DNA of 21,188 bases from Bipolaris cookei (GCA_002286855.1 NRSV01000165.1:1-21188); one strand, 5' to 3'. Positions 8,045 through 16,883 are shown, counted from the stretch's first letter. The notes: generated from the sequence alone by a model not told the origin. Program-made: numbers and translations.

Positions 8045-10113
8045 TCAACCTTTAATGACAGGAATAATCAAGTGGCTATCGTATTCTCCACCTGTGTGGA
8101 TATGGTGCCGCCCCACATTCTCATCTTCTGGTTTTGCTAATCGACACAACTCTGTCTCAGGGAGGCACATATTATGGCCCGAGATATTCAACGCAATTCC
8201 CTCTCCGGCTTCAAAGGTCATACCAATCGGCCAGATTGGTATCTCAAGGCGGATGATGGTGCCTGGAGCGATGGGTGTCCGGGTACGGTGACTGTACAAA
8301 GGATCCGTCTCACTAGAGAGATCGCTGGAGGGTACGGGTCCTCCATCACCATTCAGTGATACGTAGTGTGAAGCACGAAGAAAACCTTGGGGACCCAAGG
8401 TCTTGACTGTATTTATATTGGGGACCCGGTCAATGGGCACAGGGCAGGGATAGTTGAGATGAGATAGCTGCCGGCCTTTGGCGTCAATCTTACAGATCTG
8501 TACGACGACATCAAAGTCATCGTGATCCGGACAGGACATGTACAAAACAGCCTTGGGGTAACCAGCTAGCTCGGTAGTAGATTTGAATGTTGTTGTAAAA
8601 GTCTAGATTTTCATTAATAAGAATGCACGCTCCCAAAACAGTTGAGAAAGAGCTTGATCAAGCTGGACTAGATGATAAAAGATCAAACTAGATATGACTT
8701 ACAAGGTGATGGTTCAAACTTTTCCCCTCGTAAGACTTAGTTGCTTCCTGATTTGGCTTATCCTGAGTAAGCCGTCCTGTTTCCGCATTGAGGTGCAGAG
8801 TCCGTAGCTCCTGTCTCTCAAGTGGATAGCTCTGCTCAGGCCTCTCAATGACAGTTTTGGCGGGACTTCCGTCTGCTTCAAAACCAAGAAGAGAAAGTCG
8901 TACTCGTGGTGTTGACGACTCCCATTTTTTAGGATTTGTGGTACTGTCAGGTTTGCAATAGGAGTCGAAATACTGCTGAAGTTCATCCGAGATGGATGGG
9001 CGATAAATGTCATACCCTAATAGTCGACAAAACGTCAGTCAAAATGTTCGTGCTTAACTTAGTCAAAAGACAGAACGCTATAATAATAATAGAACAGAAG
9101 GTGCAAGCAACTAATCATTAAAACTTACACTCTTGATATGGATGAACCCTGAGCCACTTTTTCTCCGTCTTTGCTTGTCGAAACGTCTGAAAAGACCCAT
9201 AGGAATGCAGCATGCTTGAGTATGAAGCAACAACATACATTGGGATATTGTCAATCTTCTCAACGGGGATTCTTTTGGCTTCCCAGTAATCATCATACAA
9301 AGGATGTTTCTGAAGCATGGCAGAAACACTCTCTGCCCCTTCAGGACCAGCAAGGCCTTCAGAAATCAATCGATGAAAACTGGGAATGTGCGGCCGACCG
9401 CCACGGGCGATAAGGTGACGATAGATGTCGGTAAAACCCTCCCAAGGAGCAATGGCCTTGAGCGCAGGATGGTACAACCTCGAGGCAAAGTTGACCTGGG
9501 AGACGGCCAACCACGAGTTGCCCGCCATGACGACCGAACCGTTACACCAAGACTGGCGAGAAAGCCAGTCGATGACATCGTAAATGTCGTTAGCCTCTTG
9601 ATTACCCCAGAAGGCAATGATACCCTCGCTGTGTCCGGAACCGCGGGCGTCAACGTTGACTACAGCATAGCCACGTTCAGCCCACTCAGCTGGATCTGGG
9701 GCTTCAAACTTTTCATAGCCTGATGTGCGGTCGAGTGCAATACCGGCGCGGTAAGGAGCCATAGAGTCGTAGTTTAGTGAGCCAGTACCCGTCTTGCCGT
9801 AAGGACTCCACGGGAGTATGCATGGGACCGGCTGCTTATTCGAGGTTTCAGGGCGAAAGATGTCGCCATACAAATGCGCTCCGTCACGGACAGTGATTGC
9901 TTGATCCCGGTCATAAATAGTCTGAACGCCAAATGGCCTGCGTCCAGGAGACCGGACATGGCCTACGTCGAGGACTCGATGCCCTGGCTCGAAGCCGTCA
10001 TAGTTATAGAAGGAATGTTCCGACGCTGGAGTGATTTTTGAGATAATCACATCAGAAAACATCTCCTGGATCTTGGGTCCGGCGCTAGGTGGGTGGGTAG
10101 CAGTTGAGGCCAT
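8045..10113 (-). CDS. S15/CocE-type alpha/beta hydrolase, three exons, 618 aa
   Basis: Exons 10113-9129, 9016-8703 and 8602-8045 join in frame (985+314+558 nt, 619 codons with stop). Both introns have GTAAGT donors and TAG acceptors (ATTAG, TCTAG). Residues 45-350 form the X-Pro dipeptidyl-peptidase S15 fold: VVNVDARGSGHSEG, then the nucleophile elbow MAGNSWLAVSQ with Ser about 200 (usual G-x-S-Y-x-G), and KKWLRVHPYQEW, whose His is a candidate for the catalytic one. The C-terminal 250 residues (YMSCPDHDDFDVVVQI ... GTIIRLEIPIWPIG ... SHLIIPVI) are the jelly-roll domain. Such enzymes cleave amide or ester bonds; the substrate cannot be told. No signal peptide is evident, so it is probably cytosolic. 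The start context is favourable (CAACATGGC), and a CCAAT motif sits about 60 bp upstream (10177-10173). It is the only convincing host gene in the window. Confidence 0.92.
8603..8702 (-). other. Intron 2 of the hydrolase (100 nt)
   Basis: Donor GTAAGT begins at 8702 and acceptor TCTAG ends at 8603, phase 0, joining SLNHHL to TFTTTFKSTTELAGYPKA. The exon 3 frame then runs to the stop at 8045. Confidence 0.88.
9017..9128 (-). other. Intron 1 of the hydrolase (112 nt)
   Basis: Donor GTAAGT begins at 9128 and the acceptor ATTAG ends at 9017. Splicing joins a single T to GG, making a Trp codon in HPYQEWYDIYRPSI, which restores the conserved KWLRVH...EW motif. Without it, exon 1 would end in CKF-stop. 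Confidence 0.9.
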
Positions 10114-10275
10114 GTTGATGAGTACGGACGGGCAAAGAGGGCCAAGTTTTGGGAGTGACTAGAGAATGGTTTATTGGTTAAGCGGAAGAGAAATCAATCT
10201 TCGTATTTCTCGTTTAACACCCAGCTGGTATGCTCGACCTTTTACCTCATAGAAAGTAAGGTGAAGCCCACAAGG

Positions 10276-10545
10276 TGTCAGATTTTGATGGGCTATCAAG
10301 GGTAGTGAAATGTATTGTGAAAGTTAGTCGTATTGACCTGATCTTGTTGTGATTGTTGTCTTATTGTGAAAACGAGTGGAGCGTCCACTGAGCAAGAATT
10401 ACTACTTAGTCACGTGAGATAAGACTCCTCCGGTTATCACTTGGGCCGAGGTAGTCTTGACGGCGAGCTCCTATTAGCTGTACATAGAATCCGGGTGCTC
10501 TGATCCACACCTGGGTTCTGCTGCTTAGCCTGCTGTTATCTGACA
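10276..10545 (+). mobile_element. Solo LTR B (270 bp) with 5-bp target duplication
   Basis: Perfect direct repeats CAAGG at 10271-10275 and 10546-10550 flank a unit starting TGTCAGATTTTGATGGGCTA and ending GCTGTTATCTGACA. These ends match solo LTR A, as does the segment TTGTTGTGATTGTTGTCT, but the middle is different and lacks the 38-bp units. It lies 163 bp upstream of the hydrolase start in divergent orientation, so it may carry or disturb promoter sequence. No internal retrotransposon coding region is present. Confidence 0.88.
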
Positions 10546-10550
10546 CAAGG

Positions 10551-10777
10551 GTAAAGCCAATGCTGCTCTGCCCCTCCACACATCCCCATTTGACCTTTAA
10601 CTGTATGGCTGTAGAGTTTTTACAGGTTCTCTGAGATTGATTTTTAGCTAATGTTAACAGCGAGGTTTGTAAGGTTGCATTACCTTCAGTGCAGCCACGC
10701 CTACAGTACCCCGCAATACATTAGTTACTATATCGTCTTCGCAAGTTGCGTTGCCCCACGTGGAGAAGCCCCTCTTA
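10551..10777. other. No recognisable gene
   Basis: Sequence between solo LTR B and the pogo element. The open frame beginning at 10651 is an artefactual upstream extension of the transposase frame through the pogo terminal repeat. Confidence 0.5.
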
Positions 10778-12405
10778 CCGTGCCCACGCGCGCAACGCCC
10801 CACGTCGTGCAACGCCCCACGAACACCAGAACACCAGACAAGCCACTAACTTCAATGCGTTGTAACTCCATCATCATGGCACCAATTGATGATGCGCTTG
10901 CAGTAATTCAATCGCTCGAGCCAGGAGAGCCGCTCTCATATAGAGAAATTGCTCGTCGCTTTGGTGTATCAAATAGTACACTGACCCAAAGATACAAGGG
11001 CTGTCAGCGCCCACGGGAAGCTAAAGACCGTAACCAATAACGACTCGGCCCACAACAAGAGCGAGAGATTGCACAGCATGTTAATAGCCTTACAGAGGGA
11101 CCGCTGCCTCCTACGAGAGTGATGATACGATACTCCACATCGTCGATAGCCACAGGACCCGTAAGTGATGCATGGGTTACACGCTTTCTCGGCCGACACG
11201 GCGATCAGCTTGTCTCTCAATGGACCACTGCTATGAACGCCAACCGCCACAAAGCTGACTCAAAGGAGAAGTACGAGGCCTACTTTAAGTTGCTATACGG
11301 AAAATAGCCCAGTATGGTATAGAACCGCGTCATACGTACAATATGGACGAGAAGGGCTTCATGCTAGGTGTACTAGGACGCTCAAAGTGAGTGTTCAGCC
11401 GTCGCTTGTATGAGAAAAGGGAGGTAACAGCGGCTCTACAGGATGGCTCTTGTGACTGGATCATGCTCATAGCAGCTGTCTGCGCTGATGAGGAGGCTCT
11501 AACGCCGGGCCTCATCTACTCGTCGGCGAACAGCTCACTACAGTCAGCGTGGGTGAGCTCCATCGAAGTTGGACACCACGACGTCTATGTAGCATCATCA
11601 CCATCTGGCTGGATGAACAACAATATCGGTCTCGCGTGGCTAGAGCAGGTATTCGACCGCTGTACGAAGCAGAAAGCCCGTCGCGGGAGAGACTGGCGTC
11701 TCATTATACTTGATGGCCACGGCAGTCAGCTACTACACCATGAACTCAACGGGATAAAAGAGGTTCTTACTATTAAGAAGAGGCAAAAAGAAGCATAGTA
11801 AGCTTCTTGACCTACAGCAGAGACAGGAGTACCACGGTGGTGCCGTCTTCTGGTCTCCACGTAAGCTTAGAGAAGCACGTGCACGGGAGATAGTGAAACG
11901 ATAGGAAAAGCACGAGCAGCAGCTTACAAAAACTAATAAAAGATTCAAGCTGCTGCTAAGCTGCTCTGGTGACAGGAGGCAGAGGAGAGATGTTCGGCGA
12001 GAAAGGCAGCCAAAGTAGTGAGGGAGAAGGAGAGAGCGGAAAAAGTAGCTACTCGGGCAGCCCGAGTCGAAGCCCAGACCACTAAAAGAGCGTCTCAGAC
12101 CACCCATAATAGGAAGCGTAAAGCTCTCGCAGTACCTCTGTCACGTACCAAGCGCCAGAAACGTCGTGGTCGCTCTACAGCTACCGCGGCGTCCAGAGGC
12201 TGCACCAGCTGCTCCACCTAAAACTAGCTTATGTAGCCGTAATATCAAAACTCCAAGTAAATACAGTTGGTATAAAATGATTTTCAGCTTCTATATACTA
12301 TTTCACTATAGAATCCTGTATATATAGCTGTCGTGGGTGGCTCTAAAGCCTCATTTTTGCAGTAGTGAATTTGGTGTTCGCCGAGCGTTGCGCGCACGGG
12401 CACGT
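10778..12405 (+). mobile_element. Pogo/Fot1-like element with both ends, TA target site
   Basis: The left end CCGTGCCCACGCGCGCAACG and the reverse complement of the right end ACGTGCCCGTGCGCGCAACG form a terminal inverted repeat of about 21 bp with three mismatches. TA dinucleotides sit immediately outside (10776-10777 and 12406-12407), as expected for this superfamily. The left end also has a direct repeat of GCAACGCCCCACG. The element is 1628 bp and carries one degraded transposase gene. Confidence 0.75.
10876..12260 (+). pseudogene. Pogo/Fot1-like transposase, multiply disrupted
   Basis: Begins MAPIDDALAVIQSLEPGEPL with a psq-like helix-turn-helix (SYREIARRFGVSNSTLTQRY). TAA at 11038 follows (probable Gln codon), then a continuing frame with the CENP-B-like DNA-binding segment (SDAWVTRFLGRHGDQLVSQ). 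A one-base loss near 11303-11307 shifts into IAQYGIEPRHTYNMDEKGF with the first catalytic Asp; TGA at 11388 (probable Arg) is followed by an open stretch to 11798 that includes the second Asp in LIILDGHGSQ. The segment normally holding the third Asp (PPHTSHLLQPLDV-type) is missing. The basic C-terminal region (YHGGAVFWSPRKLREARARE) reappears from about 11800 in another frame, with TAG at 11902 and further shifts to about 12260. Clearly inactive. Confidence 0.85.
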
Positions 12406-12407
12406 TA

Positions 12408-12660
12408 TGACCATCTACGTACTGTACCTAGTGCGTGCAACAGTTCACCCAATGCAACACCCCACCAAAATGCGTGCCCGCCAAAAAATGAAGCTTTTGA
12501 CCACCACCAAAACGTTATTATCGCGGGATTTTCTGGTGGATTACTCGCATCATCGTATATTTGATATATATCTACTGATATTTGCTGGGTAACCGCACAT
12601 TGCGGCCGCGCGTGGTGGTTTTGGTGGGAGGCTTGCCAGGCGGTGATGCATCAGCACCAC
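12408..12660. other. Spacer with weak inverted motifs
   Basis: CCCACCAAAA near 12460 recurs inverted as TTTTGGTGGG near 12620, with CCACCACC-rich sequence between. This may be a decayed small element, but no ends or duplication could be assigned. The plus-strand open frames here have no recognisable content. Confidence 0.35.
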
Positions 12661-12662
12661 TA

Positions 12663-13032
12663 GGCTGGTAAATGGGTCTCCACATCGGGATCTCAAAATC
12701 GCGATTATGTCCATCGATACTTGCCCAAATAGGGACCTTAGCAGCTTATTTTATAGCTCTTAGTTGATTCTATCTTTTACTAATATAAGGTCACTCAATA
12801 GCTCTTCTAGTTAAAGAGACATCTTAGATCGGAGTAAAATGTGGAGACCCAAGTCTTGGCAAGGTGGGTAGACTAATAACCTCTTACCTATTAGAGATAT
12901 TAAAAAAAAATTAGATGAAATGTAGAACTAGTCAAGGGCTTTAAAATGGGCTACCAAAATTTCTTTTTGTGTTAGTAATGGTGGAGATAATCGCGAAAAA
13001 CGATCCCGAAGGTGGAGACCCATTTACCAACC
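12663..13032. mobile_element. TA-flanked MITE, about 370 bp
   Basis: The left end GGCTGGTAAATGGGTCTCCA matches the reverse complement of the right end GGTTGGTAAATGGGTCTCCA. Similarity continues for about 48 bp (TCGGGATC and TCGCGATTAT in both) with a few mismatches and one indel. TA is found immediately outside both ends (12661-12662 and 13033-13034), which suggests a Tc1/mariner-type non-autonomous element. A third partial terminal motif, GTGGAGACCCA, occurs inside at 12842-12852. No coding capacity. Its ends do not match any pogo ends in the window, so its partner transposase is unknown. Confidence 0.8.
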
Positions 13033-13156
13033 TATTCGTTATCAAACCGACCGACTGATATGAGCGGTCTGTTTGACTACGTTTAGGTCGATTTGGCATA
13101 GCGGATTTGGTATGGCTATTACCAGGGCATCTCAGGCCATTTCCTAGTATAGGTAA

Positions 13157-13207
13157 CAGGGTTGCTAACAATCAATCTAGTCGGCAGATTGATTATTAGC
13201 AACTCTA
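13157..13207. mobile_element. 51-bp hAT micro-MITE with 8-bp target duplication
   Basis: Perfect direct repeats ATAGGTAA (13149-13156 and 13208-13215) flank a 51-bp unit made almost wholly of two 22-bp inverted arms (CAGGGTTGCTAACAATCAAT... and, read from the right, TAGAGTTGCTAATAATCAAT...; 19 of 22 positions match) with a 7-base loop. The first 11 positions resemble the ends of the complete hAT at 13616 (CAGAGTTGCTA). It sits 4 bp before the ATG of the residual hAT fragment at 13220. Confidence 0.85.
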
Positions 13208-13219
13208 ATAGGTAAACAA

Positions 13220-13513
13220 ATGAACCTTCTAGAAGCACTCTCCAAATTTTATCTGCTCGTCCATGCTGTAGTTGCATATCACATTGCCTATCCTCACCCG
13301 TTAGCGTGGCAGCATAATCATAGACACGAGTATCCGGTTCTCTATAAGATGGCGTTAGATCTGTTTTCGATACCTGGCATGAGTTCTGAGTGTGAGAGGG
13401 TTTTCAGTCAGACGAAGAAGTTTGTTACAGACGAGCGTAACAGGCTATCACCCGAGACCATTGAAGCGGACTAGCTTCAGAAACACTGGCTTAGGAACGG
13501 CTTGATATCGTAG
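13220..13513 (+). pseudogene. Relic hAT transposase C-terminal (dimerisation) domain
   Basis: Reads MNLLEALSKFYLLVH ... YPVLYKMALDLFSIPGMSSE, CERVFSQTKKFVTDERNRLS, then PETIEAD, TAG (13472-13474), and continues LQKHWLRNGLIS to TAG at 13511. The pattern of a Pro-containing small-residue segment, SECERVFS and a terminal Trp helix is the hAT C-terminal dimerisation domain; the Glu in CERVFS is the third catalytic residue of the superfamily. The first TAG probably replaced a Gln codon. Upstream transposase parts are missing, so this is a carcass. Its 3' flank is interrupted by the complete hAT element and appears to resume at 16557. Confidence 0.8.
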
Positions 13514-13935
13514 TAGACTCGATGTACGGGTGCTAGTATAATACAAACTTAGGATGCTCTAGATAGTTGACTTTTTAGGCAGCCCGCTAACTTGTTTAAG
13601 TTAAGCTATCAAACCCAGACTTGCTATCAGTCAGGTAACTCAGTCCGAACTGACTGAACTGACTGACGTTGGACTGACGTTGGCTATTTCTGAAGCAGAA
13701 TTTTGCAGTCGTGATAGCCACATCTAGTGCGGCTTCGAAGCCACGCTATTCCTAGATATATAGACACTAATCAGTCCTATATGAGTTAGCAGATGTAGCA
13801 TCGAGCCAATCAGAACTTGTGGAGGTGCGCTAGCCGCATCTATCAAGCCTTTCGCGTCACGTCGCGTCTGTTATACATACGACACTATAACTACCATACT
13901 ACTAACTATTGCTATAACACTTTGTAGGTTACTTC

Positions 13936-16431
13936 ATGTCTACTCCCTCTAATTCAGGCTTTCGCCGCCTTACAGAATACGACAAGCATAATTCTCCTCT
14001 ACCATCGCTATCGAACACGCCAACCGTTGGCGATACTGCGAGCGAGGCACAGGCTGATGAGCCCGTAGCAGTACAGGCGAATTTCCCCAACGACGGCGAC
14101 GACGACAAAAATTACGACGGGCTTGATTTTGGGCGTGTGCCGTACCTTGAGCGGCGCCAAGTTGAGCGCAATAGTCGCGGTGGGCCAAAAAGCTGGATTT
14201 ACCGCCATGGCTGGGCCGTCTGGCACCGCAAGTACAAGAAGAACTACTGGCTTTGTCGGTACGGCCATCAACGACGGAAGCAGGAGGCTTGCTACGAGGC
14301 TGACAGCACTACAAATGCCGGTCGACACCTCTCAAGCAACAAGCCTGGGCACTCACACGGACCCAACGGACCTATACCAATTGCTAGCCGGGAGGGCAAT
14401 ATTATAGGTGCGCTCGCAAAGTCCCGAGTACATACCATGAGGTCTAAAGGGATAGAAGTATCGCAAGAGGGGGCAAACGAGATGGCAGCAAGCTTTTCAA
14501 TCTCTCGATTTCAGGAAGCGCTGAAGGACTGGGTAGTCGCGGACAACCAGAGTCTTCGCGTAATAGAAACGCCGCAATTTCGAGCCATGATTGCGGCCGT
14601 GAACCCGCTAGCCGAAGCCCTCCTTTGGCGTAGCCACCAAACGCTCCGCGATCATATTATTGCTGAGTACAACACATACATACCAGCGGTTGCTAACTAC
14701 CTTCGCGAAGCCCGGTCGCTTATACACGTGTCATTTGACAACTGGACTTCAACTGGTGGGCAGTATGCTTTTACTGGTCTCTGCGTACATTACCTCAACG
14801 GCGAGGGCAAGCTAGTTGACCATCTGCTTGGGTTGCCTGAGCTACACGGAGCGCACACTGGCAGTAATATTGCCGCTGTTGCAACAACAATACTTCGGCT
14901 ATTTGGCATTGACAATAAGAGCGTTGGGTACTTTGTGCTTGACAATGCAAGTAACAATGATACTGCAGTTGAGTCCTTAGCAGGGGAGTTTGGCTTTATC
15001 GCAAGCGAGCGGCGGCTGCGGTGCTGCTGCCGCCATATACTTAACCTAAGCGCGCAATTAGTAATTTGGGGCAAAGACCGTAGCGCGTACGAGAATGACG
15101 CCGCTTACCTTGAGGACGAGGAGAAGTACATGGATGAGTGGCGCAAACACGGTCCCATCGGTGTCCTCTTTGACGTGATTGCGTCTATCTGCACACCTCA
15201 AACTCGACAACTACTAGATCGCCTACAGCGCGAGGAGGCAGAGTCTTTAGTTGTTACACCTCACATCCGGCAGCTTGTTAAGTCTGTCAAGACGCGTTGG
15301 AATAGCTATTTTAGTACGTTTGTGCGCGCAGCTGAGCTACACGGCCCTATCGATAGCTATATTGAGTGTAAAATTGAGGAGCATAGTGCTGCAACAGCAC
15401 CCTCACGACGCCGGAAGAATCGCGAGCAGCTCCCTGCTGCGCAGCCACGACTATACATACGGGAAGGCGGTCTAAGCGGTAAAGACTGGGCGACAATAAC
15501 AGAGTACATTCAACTCCTTGAGCCATTTGCCGAAGCTACACGGCTACTTGAAGGTCGTGGCCGACACGGCCGCCACGGCGCTATTTGGGAAGTTCTAGTA
15601 ACATTTGAGTGGCTTCTTGACCAACTTGAGGCTCTCAAAGACCGTCTTAAGGATGTGAATTACGAAGATCTTAACGCACCTGAAGATCATCTCGTTACGA
15701 ACGTTAACCTTGCGTACCGTAAGCTTGCTGAGTACTACGCAAAATTTGACAACGCGCCCGTCTACTACACTGCTACGATACTACACCCGCACTACAAGCA
15801 CCACCTCTCAGCGCTCTGGAAGGTACCCGACACCCATGTTACTGCCCGTGACGGTGTTCACTATCGCGACGGCTGGCTTGATAATAACTACCGAGCATTT
15901 TTGCGCATGTGGCAGGGGCGAAATGACGCCGCAGCTATTCCAACTCAGACAGTGACGCCGCCGCGTAAGAAGTCCCGGCTAGGGTTGTCAACATCGCGAT
16001 CAGCTTTTCTGCAGTCGTCTATCGAGCAAAGTATGCGGCAGGTAGAGGCAAGCCTTGCGGAGGATGAGTACGAGATTTGGAAGCGGCAGCCAGCGTTAGC
16101 TGAGGAGGACTGGCTGTCTCTTAATCCGCTTCTATACTGGGAGTCAGTTGCTGGGCAATTCCCTATACTCTCAAGGTTTGCTATCGACGTTCTAACAATA
16201 CCAGCGGCAGCGGCAGACTGTGAGCGGACTTTCAGCGAGCTTGGCGACATGTTAGGCACGCGGCGACTCCATATAAAGCCAGAGCTTGTCTCAGCTTTGC
16301 AGAGTTTGAAGAGCTGGAAGAGGCTTGGTATACAGCCAACAACTACGTCAACTTTAGGGTTAGCGCGTACACTATCGGAGGAAGAAATCTCGAAAATACA
16401 GGAGCAATTATCTCAGTTTGACGTCAGGTAA
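13936..16431 (+). CDS. hAT transposase, full length, 831 aa
   Basis: Cut-and-paste transposase. The N-terminal 75 residues are acidic and disordered-looking; residues about 85-140 form a divergent BED-like zinc-binding region (WLCRYGH ... ACYEADSTTNAGRHL). The RNase-H-like core carries Asp about 268 (SFDNWTS), Asp about 336 (LDNASNND), the Cys-x2-His motif in RLRCCCRHILNL and Glu about 763 (DCERTFSE). The last 110 residues are the hAT dimerisation domain (LLYWESVAGQFPILSRFAID, ending LKSWKRLG). An inserted helical domain lies between second Asp and Glu. No intron is needed. ATG 13936 is the first Met of the frame and lies 320 bp inside the left end, with the stop 117 bp from the right end. 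All three catalytic residues are present and no lesion is visible. Family-level identification is firm; activity is untested. Confidence 0.95.
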   Translation: MSTPSNSGFRRLTEYDKHNSPLPSLSNTPTVGDTASEAQADEPVAVQANFPNDGDDDKNYDGLDFGRVPYLERRQVERNSRGGPKSWIYRHGWAVWHRKYKKNYWLCRYGHQRRKQEACYEADSTTNAGRHLSSNKPGHSHGPNGPIPIASREGNIIGALAKSRVHTMRSKGIEVSQEGANEMAASFSISRFQEALKDWVVADNQSLRVIETPQFRAMIAAVNPLAEALLWRSHQTLRDHIIAEYNTYIPAVANYLREARSLIHVSFDNWTSTGGQYAFTGLCVHYLNGEGKLVDHLLGLPELHGAHTGSNIAAVATTILRLFGIDNKSVGYFVLDNASNNDTAVESLAGEFGFIASERRLRCCCRHILNLSAQLVIWGKDRSAYENDAAYLEDEEKYMDEWRKHGPIGVLFDVIASICTPQTRQLLDRLQREEAESLVVTPHIRQLVKSVKTRWNSYFSTFVRAAELHGPIDSYIECKIEEHSAATAPSRRRKNREQLPAAQPRLYIREGGLSGKDWATITEYIQLLEPFAEATRLLEGRGRHGRHGAIWEVLVTFEWLLDQLEALKDRLKDVNYEDLNAPEDHLVTNVNLAYRKLAEYYAKFDNAPVYYTATILHPHYKHHLSALWKVPDTHVTARDGVHYRDGWLDNNYRAFLRMWQGRNDAAAIPTQTVTPPRKKSRLGLSTSRSAFLQSSIEQSMRQVEASLAEDEYEIWKRQPALAEEDWLSLNPLLYWESVAGQFPILSRFAIDVLTIPAAAADCERTFSELGDMLGTRRLHIKPELVSALQSLKSWKRLGIQPTTTSTLGLARTLSEEEISKIQEQLSQFDVR

Positions 16432-16435
16432 CTTA

Positions 16436-16534
16436 GTTCAGTCAGTTCAGTCAGTTCAGTCAGTTCAGACAGTCCACAAGCGGTGACGACGTCAGTTCAG
16501 TCAGTCCGGAGCTCTCTGGACTGACTGAACTGAC
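16436..16534. repeat. hAT right subterminal repeats with 17-bp hairpin
   Basis: From 16436 the 9-bp motif TCAGTTCAG repeats several times. At 16491-16507 GTCAGTTCAGTCAGTCC is followed after 10 bases by its exact reverse complement GGACTGACTGAACTGAC (16518-16534). The left subterminal region (about 13638-13680) has the same ACTGACTGA motif. Confidence 0.85.
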
Positions 16535-16556
16535 TGATAGCAACTCTGATCAAACC

Positions 16557-16654
16557 TGATCAAACTCAAACCGACGGGCGACATTCTATCAAACCGACTC
16601 AAACCGACCGACGGAAGCCTCCGGTTTGAGTGGGTCGGTATATTGACTACACTG
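16557..16654 (+). repeat. Probable right end of the older hAT carcass
   Basis: Immediately beyond the duplication of the complete hAT, TCAAACCGAC motifs repeat. The segment ends in a sequence whose reverse complement begins CAGTGTAGTCAATATACCGA, a hAT-type terminus. It is most simply the 3' end of the element whose dimerisation domain lies at 13220-13513, split by the complete hAT. The left end was not identified, so the matching duplication cannot be tested here (the candidate right copy would be AGGACGCT, 16655-16662). Confidence 0.5.
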
Positions 16655-16713
16655 AGGACGCTAGGTCACATGACTTGGCGCCGGCCTATATCAGCCGAGC
16701 TATACATAGTTAG

Positions 16714-16801
16714 TGTTAGATTGTTATGTGTTATCAAGGATGGTGAATTGATTGTGAAGAAATGAATTGTATTAATCTGTGCTGTAGTGATTGTTCTCTG
16801 C
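16714..16801 (+). mobile_element. 5' fragment of the same LTR family
   Basis: Starts TGTTAGATTGTTATGTGTTA and follows solo LTRs A and B through GGTGAATTGATTGTGAAG, AATTGTATTAATCTG and GTGATTGTTCTCTGC. It stops abruptly at 16801, where LINE ORF2 sequence begins on the opposite strand. No 3' part or target duplication was found. Confidence 0.7.
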
Positions 16802-16882
16802 GTCTATTTTAGTAGCTAGATTAAGCGCGCTCTCGGTAGCAGCACTGTTTCTATTAACATTTACTTGTAGGATTTTTATCAT
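16802..16882 (-). pseudogene. LINE ORF2 first codons, truncated
   Basis: ATG at 16882 opens MIKILQVNVNRNSAATESAL NLATKIDA, the typical N-terminus of an apurinic-endonuclease-type LINE ORF2 (ILQxNxNRS pattern). Only about 27 codons remain before the sequence changes to LTR fragment at 16801. Endonuclease and reverse transcriptase are missing. The start lies one base after the ORF1 stop (TAG G ATG), an arrangement that suits termination-reinitiation. Confidence 0.65.
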
Positions 16883-16883
16883 C

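Larger units (their letters stand above)
13616..16548 (+). mobile_element. Structurally complete hAT element (2933 bp)
   Basis: Perfect 8-bp target duplication ATCAAACC at 13608-13615 and 16549-16556. The left terminus CAGACTTGCTATCAGTCAG and the reverse complement of the right, CAGAGTTGCTATCAGTCAG, match at 18 of 19 positions. Subterminal regions on both sides are packed with ACTGACTGA/TCAGTTCAG repeats, likely transposase-binding sites. The only gene is an uninterrupted 831-codon transposase. All parts needed for autonomous movement are visible, so this is the best candidate for a live or recently live element here. Confidence 0.95.

Noticed and set aside
7866..8291. 141-aa plus-strand open frame
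   Set aside because: Antisense to exon 3 of the hydrolase, whose splicing and domains are well supported.
9304..9723. 139-aa plus-strand open frame
   Set aside because: Antisense shadow of hydrolase exon 1.
10651..10875. N-terminal extension of the pogo transposase frame
   Set aside because: It runs through the element's terminal repeat and flanking DNA; the conserved start is the ATG at 10876.
13220..13474. An independent 84-aa gene
   Set aside because: It is the dimerisation domain of a hAT transposase and reads on past a single TAG; no gene start of its own.
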